Below are positions 5,998-7,104 of a DNA stretch of 7,104 nt, piece after piece. A program made the position numbers and the translations under genes. The stretch lies in NCBI GenBank assembly GCA_019113665.1, contig DXGW01000122.1:1-7104 (forward strand), in the 5' to 3' direction. Source of the stretch: Candidatus Alistipes excrementipullorum (GTDB lineage Bacteria > Bacteroidota > Bacteroidia > Bacteroidales > Rikenellaceae). The notes under the pieces were generated by a model. The model was not told the DNA's origin. It saw only the letters and a list, made by a program, of their open reading frames with translations, and did not search any database. The stretch's first letter is position 1. The number at the start of each line of letters is the position of its first letter.

Positions 5998-6954
5998 TCA
6001 GACCTGTTCGGCCATGAGGCGAGGAGTAAGCACCTTGAGCATGTCTTCGGTCGTGCGCGAAAGGTCCCATTGCGGAGCCCAGCCCCACTCTTCGCGGGCA
6101 CATGTATCGTCGAGCGAATCGGGCCAGCTGCGGGCAATCTCCTCCTTGACGGGGTCGATGTCGTAATCCATGACGAAGTCGGGGATATGGCGCTTGATCT
6201 CGGCCGCAATGATCTCCGGCGTGAAGCTCATCGAGGCGATGTTGAAACTGTTGCGGTGTACGAGCTTTGTCGGATCGGCTTCCATCAGCTCGACGCAGGC
6301 GCGCAGTACGTCCGGCATGTAGATCATGTCCATGTATACGCCCTTGGGAACGGCGCATGTATAACGGTGCGTCTTGATTGCCTCGTAGTAGATCTCTACG
6401 GCATAGTCGGTCGTTCCGCCACCCGGGTGTGTAAGGTTGGATATGATGCCCGGAAAACGTATCGAACGTGTATCCATACCGTATTTGTGTGCATAGTAGT
6501 TTCCGAGCATCTCGCCCGTAACCTTGCAGATACCGTAGATTGTCGTCGGCTGCATGATCGTGTCCTGCGGGGTTTTGACCTTCGGGGAGTTGGGACCGAA
6601 CGCACCGATCGAACTCGGGGTGAAGACCGCACAGTGATGTTGGCGGGCCACTTCGAGGGAGTTCATCAAGGCTCCGATGTTGATATTCCATGCCATCTGC
6701 GGGTTGCGCTCGCCGACAGCCGACAGCAACGCCACAAGGTTGAATATCGTGTCGACATGATGTCTGGCCACGACTGAAGCCATGGCCGTGGCGTTCAAAG
6801 CGTCGAGAACTTCGAACGGTCCGTCGGCACCGAGAGCCTTGCATTCGCGGACATCTGTAGCCACCACATTCGCATTACCGTAAATTCCGCGCAGATAGGT
6901 TGTCAATTCGGAACCGATCTGCCCGCCTGCACCTACAATCAGTATTCTTTTCAT
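5998..6954 (-). CDS. L-threonine 3-dehydrogenase, SDR/epimerase-like type
   Basis: A 318-residue extended short-chain dehydrogenase. The closest family I recognise is the NAD-dependent L-threonine 3-dehydrogenase of the UDP-galactose-epimerase-like type (known from Flavobacterium and animals), which makes 2-amino-3-oxobutyrate for cleavage to glycine and acetyl-CoA by Kbl. Seen: Rossmann GAGGQIG at 8-14; D34 after strand 2, favouring NAD over NADP; LVALLSAVGERNP at 73-85, a TDH-typical stretch; PSSIGAFGP at 113-121; and the catalytic Y140-x-x-x-K144 in TTIYGICKVTGE. RFPGIIS followed by PGGGTTDYAVEIYY and the C-terminal EEWGW(A/K)P-type motif also fit this family. The ATG at 6954 gives the canonical MKRILIVGAGG. 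An in-frame ATG at 7023 would add 23 non-homologous residues running through the promoter region. It is monocistronic in the window, with no kbl downstream. A sugar-nucleotide epimerase is the alternative but fits less well. Confidence 0.88.
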   Translation of the reverse strand: MKRILIVGAGGQIGSELTTYLRGIYGNANVVATDVRECKALGADGPFEVLDALNATAMASVVARHHVDTIFNLVALLSAVGERNPQMAWNINIGALMNSLEVARQHHCAVFTPSSIGAFGPNSPKVKTPQDTIMQPTTIYGICKVTGEMLGNYYAHKYGMDTRSIRFPGIISNLTHPGGGTTDYAVEIYYEAIKTHRYTCAVPKGVYMDMIYMPDVLRACVELMEADPTKLVHRNSFNIASMSFTPEIIAAEIKRHIPDFVMDYDIDPVKEEIARSWPDSLDDTCAREEWGWAPQWDLSRTTEDMLKVLTPRLMAEQV

Positions 6955-6985
6955 TGTTGTGAGTTGTAATTTGAAAGTAAAGGTA

Positions 6986-6993
6986 CAAAATAA
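6986..6993 (-). promoter_or_regulatory. Possible -7 element for the threonine dehydrogenase gene
   Basis: On the minus strand this reads TTATTTTG, followed by TACCTTTACTTTC. It matches the Bacteroidota -7 box TAnnTTTG except at the second base. No TTTG is seen about 20 bp upstream, so support is partial. The predicted leader to the ATG at 6954 is roughly 25 nt. Confidence 0.4.
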
Positions 6994-7014
6994 TTTATAA
7001 AAACATGTAAAATT

Positions 7015-7046
7015 TTTGGTCAATTCATTTTTGTTACCTATTTTTG
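7015..7046 (+). promoter_or_regulatory. Bacteroidota promoter of the tRNA-Thr gene
   Basis: TTTG at 7015-7018 and TATTTTTG at 7039-7046 match the -33 and -7 consensus (TTTG and TAnnTTTG) exactly with a 20-bp spacer. Transcription should begin near 7052, some 14 nt before the mature tRNA 5' end at 7066. This is the best promoter match in the window, as expected for a stable RNA gene. Confidence 0.85.
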
Positions 7047-7065
7047 CAAACGCTTTTAGGGAATT

Positions 7066-7104
<39 letters not shown>

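Noticed and set aside
5786..6844. A 352-codon minus-strand frame and a 260-codon plus-strand frame (5995-6777) overlapping the threonine dehydrogenase gene.
   Set aside because: Both are alternative-frame readings of a well-supported SDR gene, and the first also runs through the terminator at 5942-5979.
6955..7023. A longer threonine dehydrogenase start at 7023 adding 23 residues.
   Set aside because: The extension lies across the AT-rich intergenic region with the probable -7 box. The Rossmann fold begins properly at 6954.

Overview
The window looks like a stretch of core chromosome from a Bacteroidota bacterium. I would guess Alistipes or another GC-rich Rikenellaceae member, but that is inference. 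The evidence is: Bacteroidota-style promoters (-7 box TAnnTTTG with a TTTG/TTG element about 20 bp upstream); no strong Shine-Dalgarno sequences ahead of the starts; GC-rich genes with many ATA isoleucine codons; AT-rich intergenic DNA; and the protein types present (Bacteroidota-like NadB, SDR-type threonine dehydrogenase, recF next to a short DUF721 gene).

Layout. (1) Bases 1-3084, plus strand: the 3' part of nadB (L-aspartate oxidase, NAD synthesis; its start lies outside the window), then 6 bp later prfC (release factor 3). (2) Bases 3137-4512, minus strand: recF followed by a small DUF721/DciA-like gene, joined by an ATGA overlap. A GC-rich hairpin at about 3097-3136 separates the two convergent units. 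(3) Bases 4513-4733: a divergent intergenic region with a good plus-strand promoter and a probable recF promoter. (4) Bases 4734-5891, plus strand: a membrane-anchored TPR protein followed by a 152-residue protein that aligns along its length with lumazine synthase (RibH) but lacks nearly all its active-site motifs. (5) A strong bidirectional terminator at 5942-5979. (6) Bases 5998-6954, minus strand: an SDR-type L-threonine 3-dehydrogenase. (7) Bases 6955-7104: a divergent intergenic region with a near-perfect promoter for a tRNA-Thr(GGT) gene that is cut by the window end.

The genes are mostly unrelated housekeeping functions: NAD synthesis, translation termination and recycling, recombination/replication, envelope protein handling and threonine catabolism. 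I see no mobile element, CRISPR array, phage gene or defence system. The item most worth following up is the RibH-like protein, an intact reading frame with a lumazine-synthase-like core and a missing catalytic loop, which suggests repurposing rather than ordinary riboflavin synthesis.
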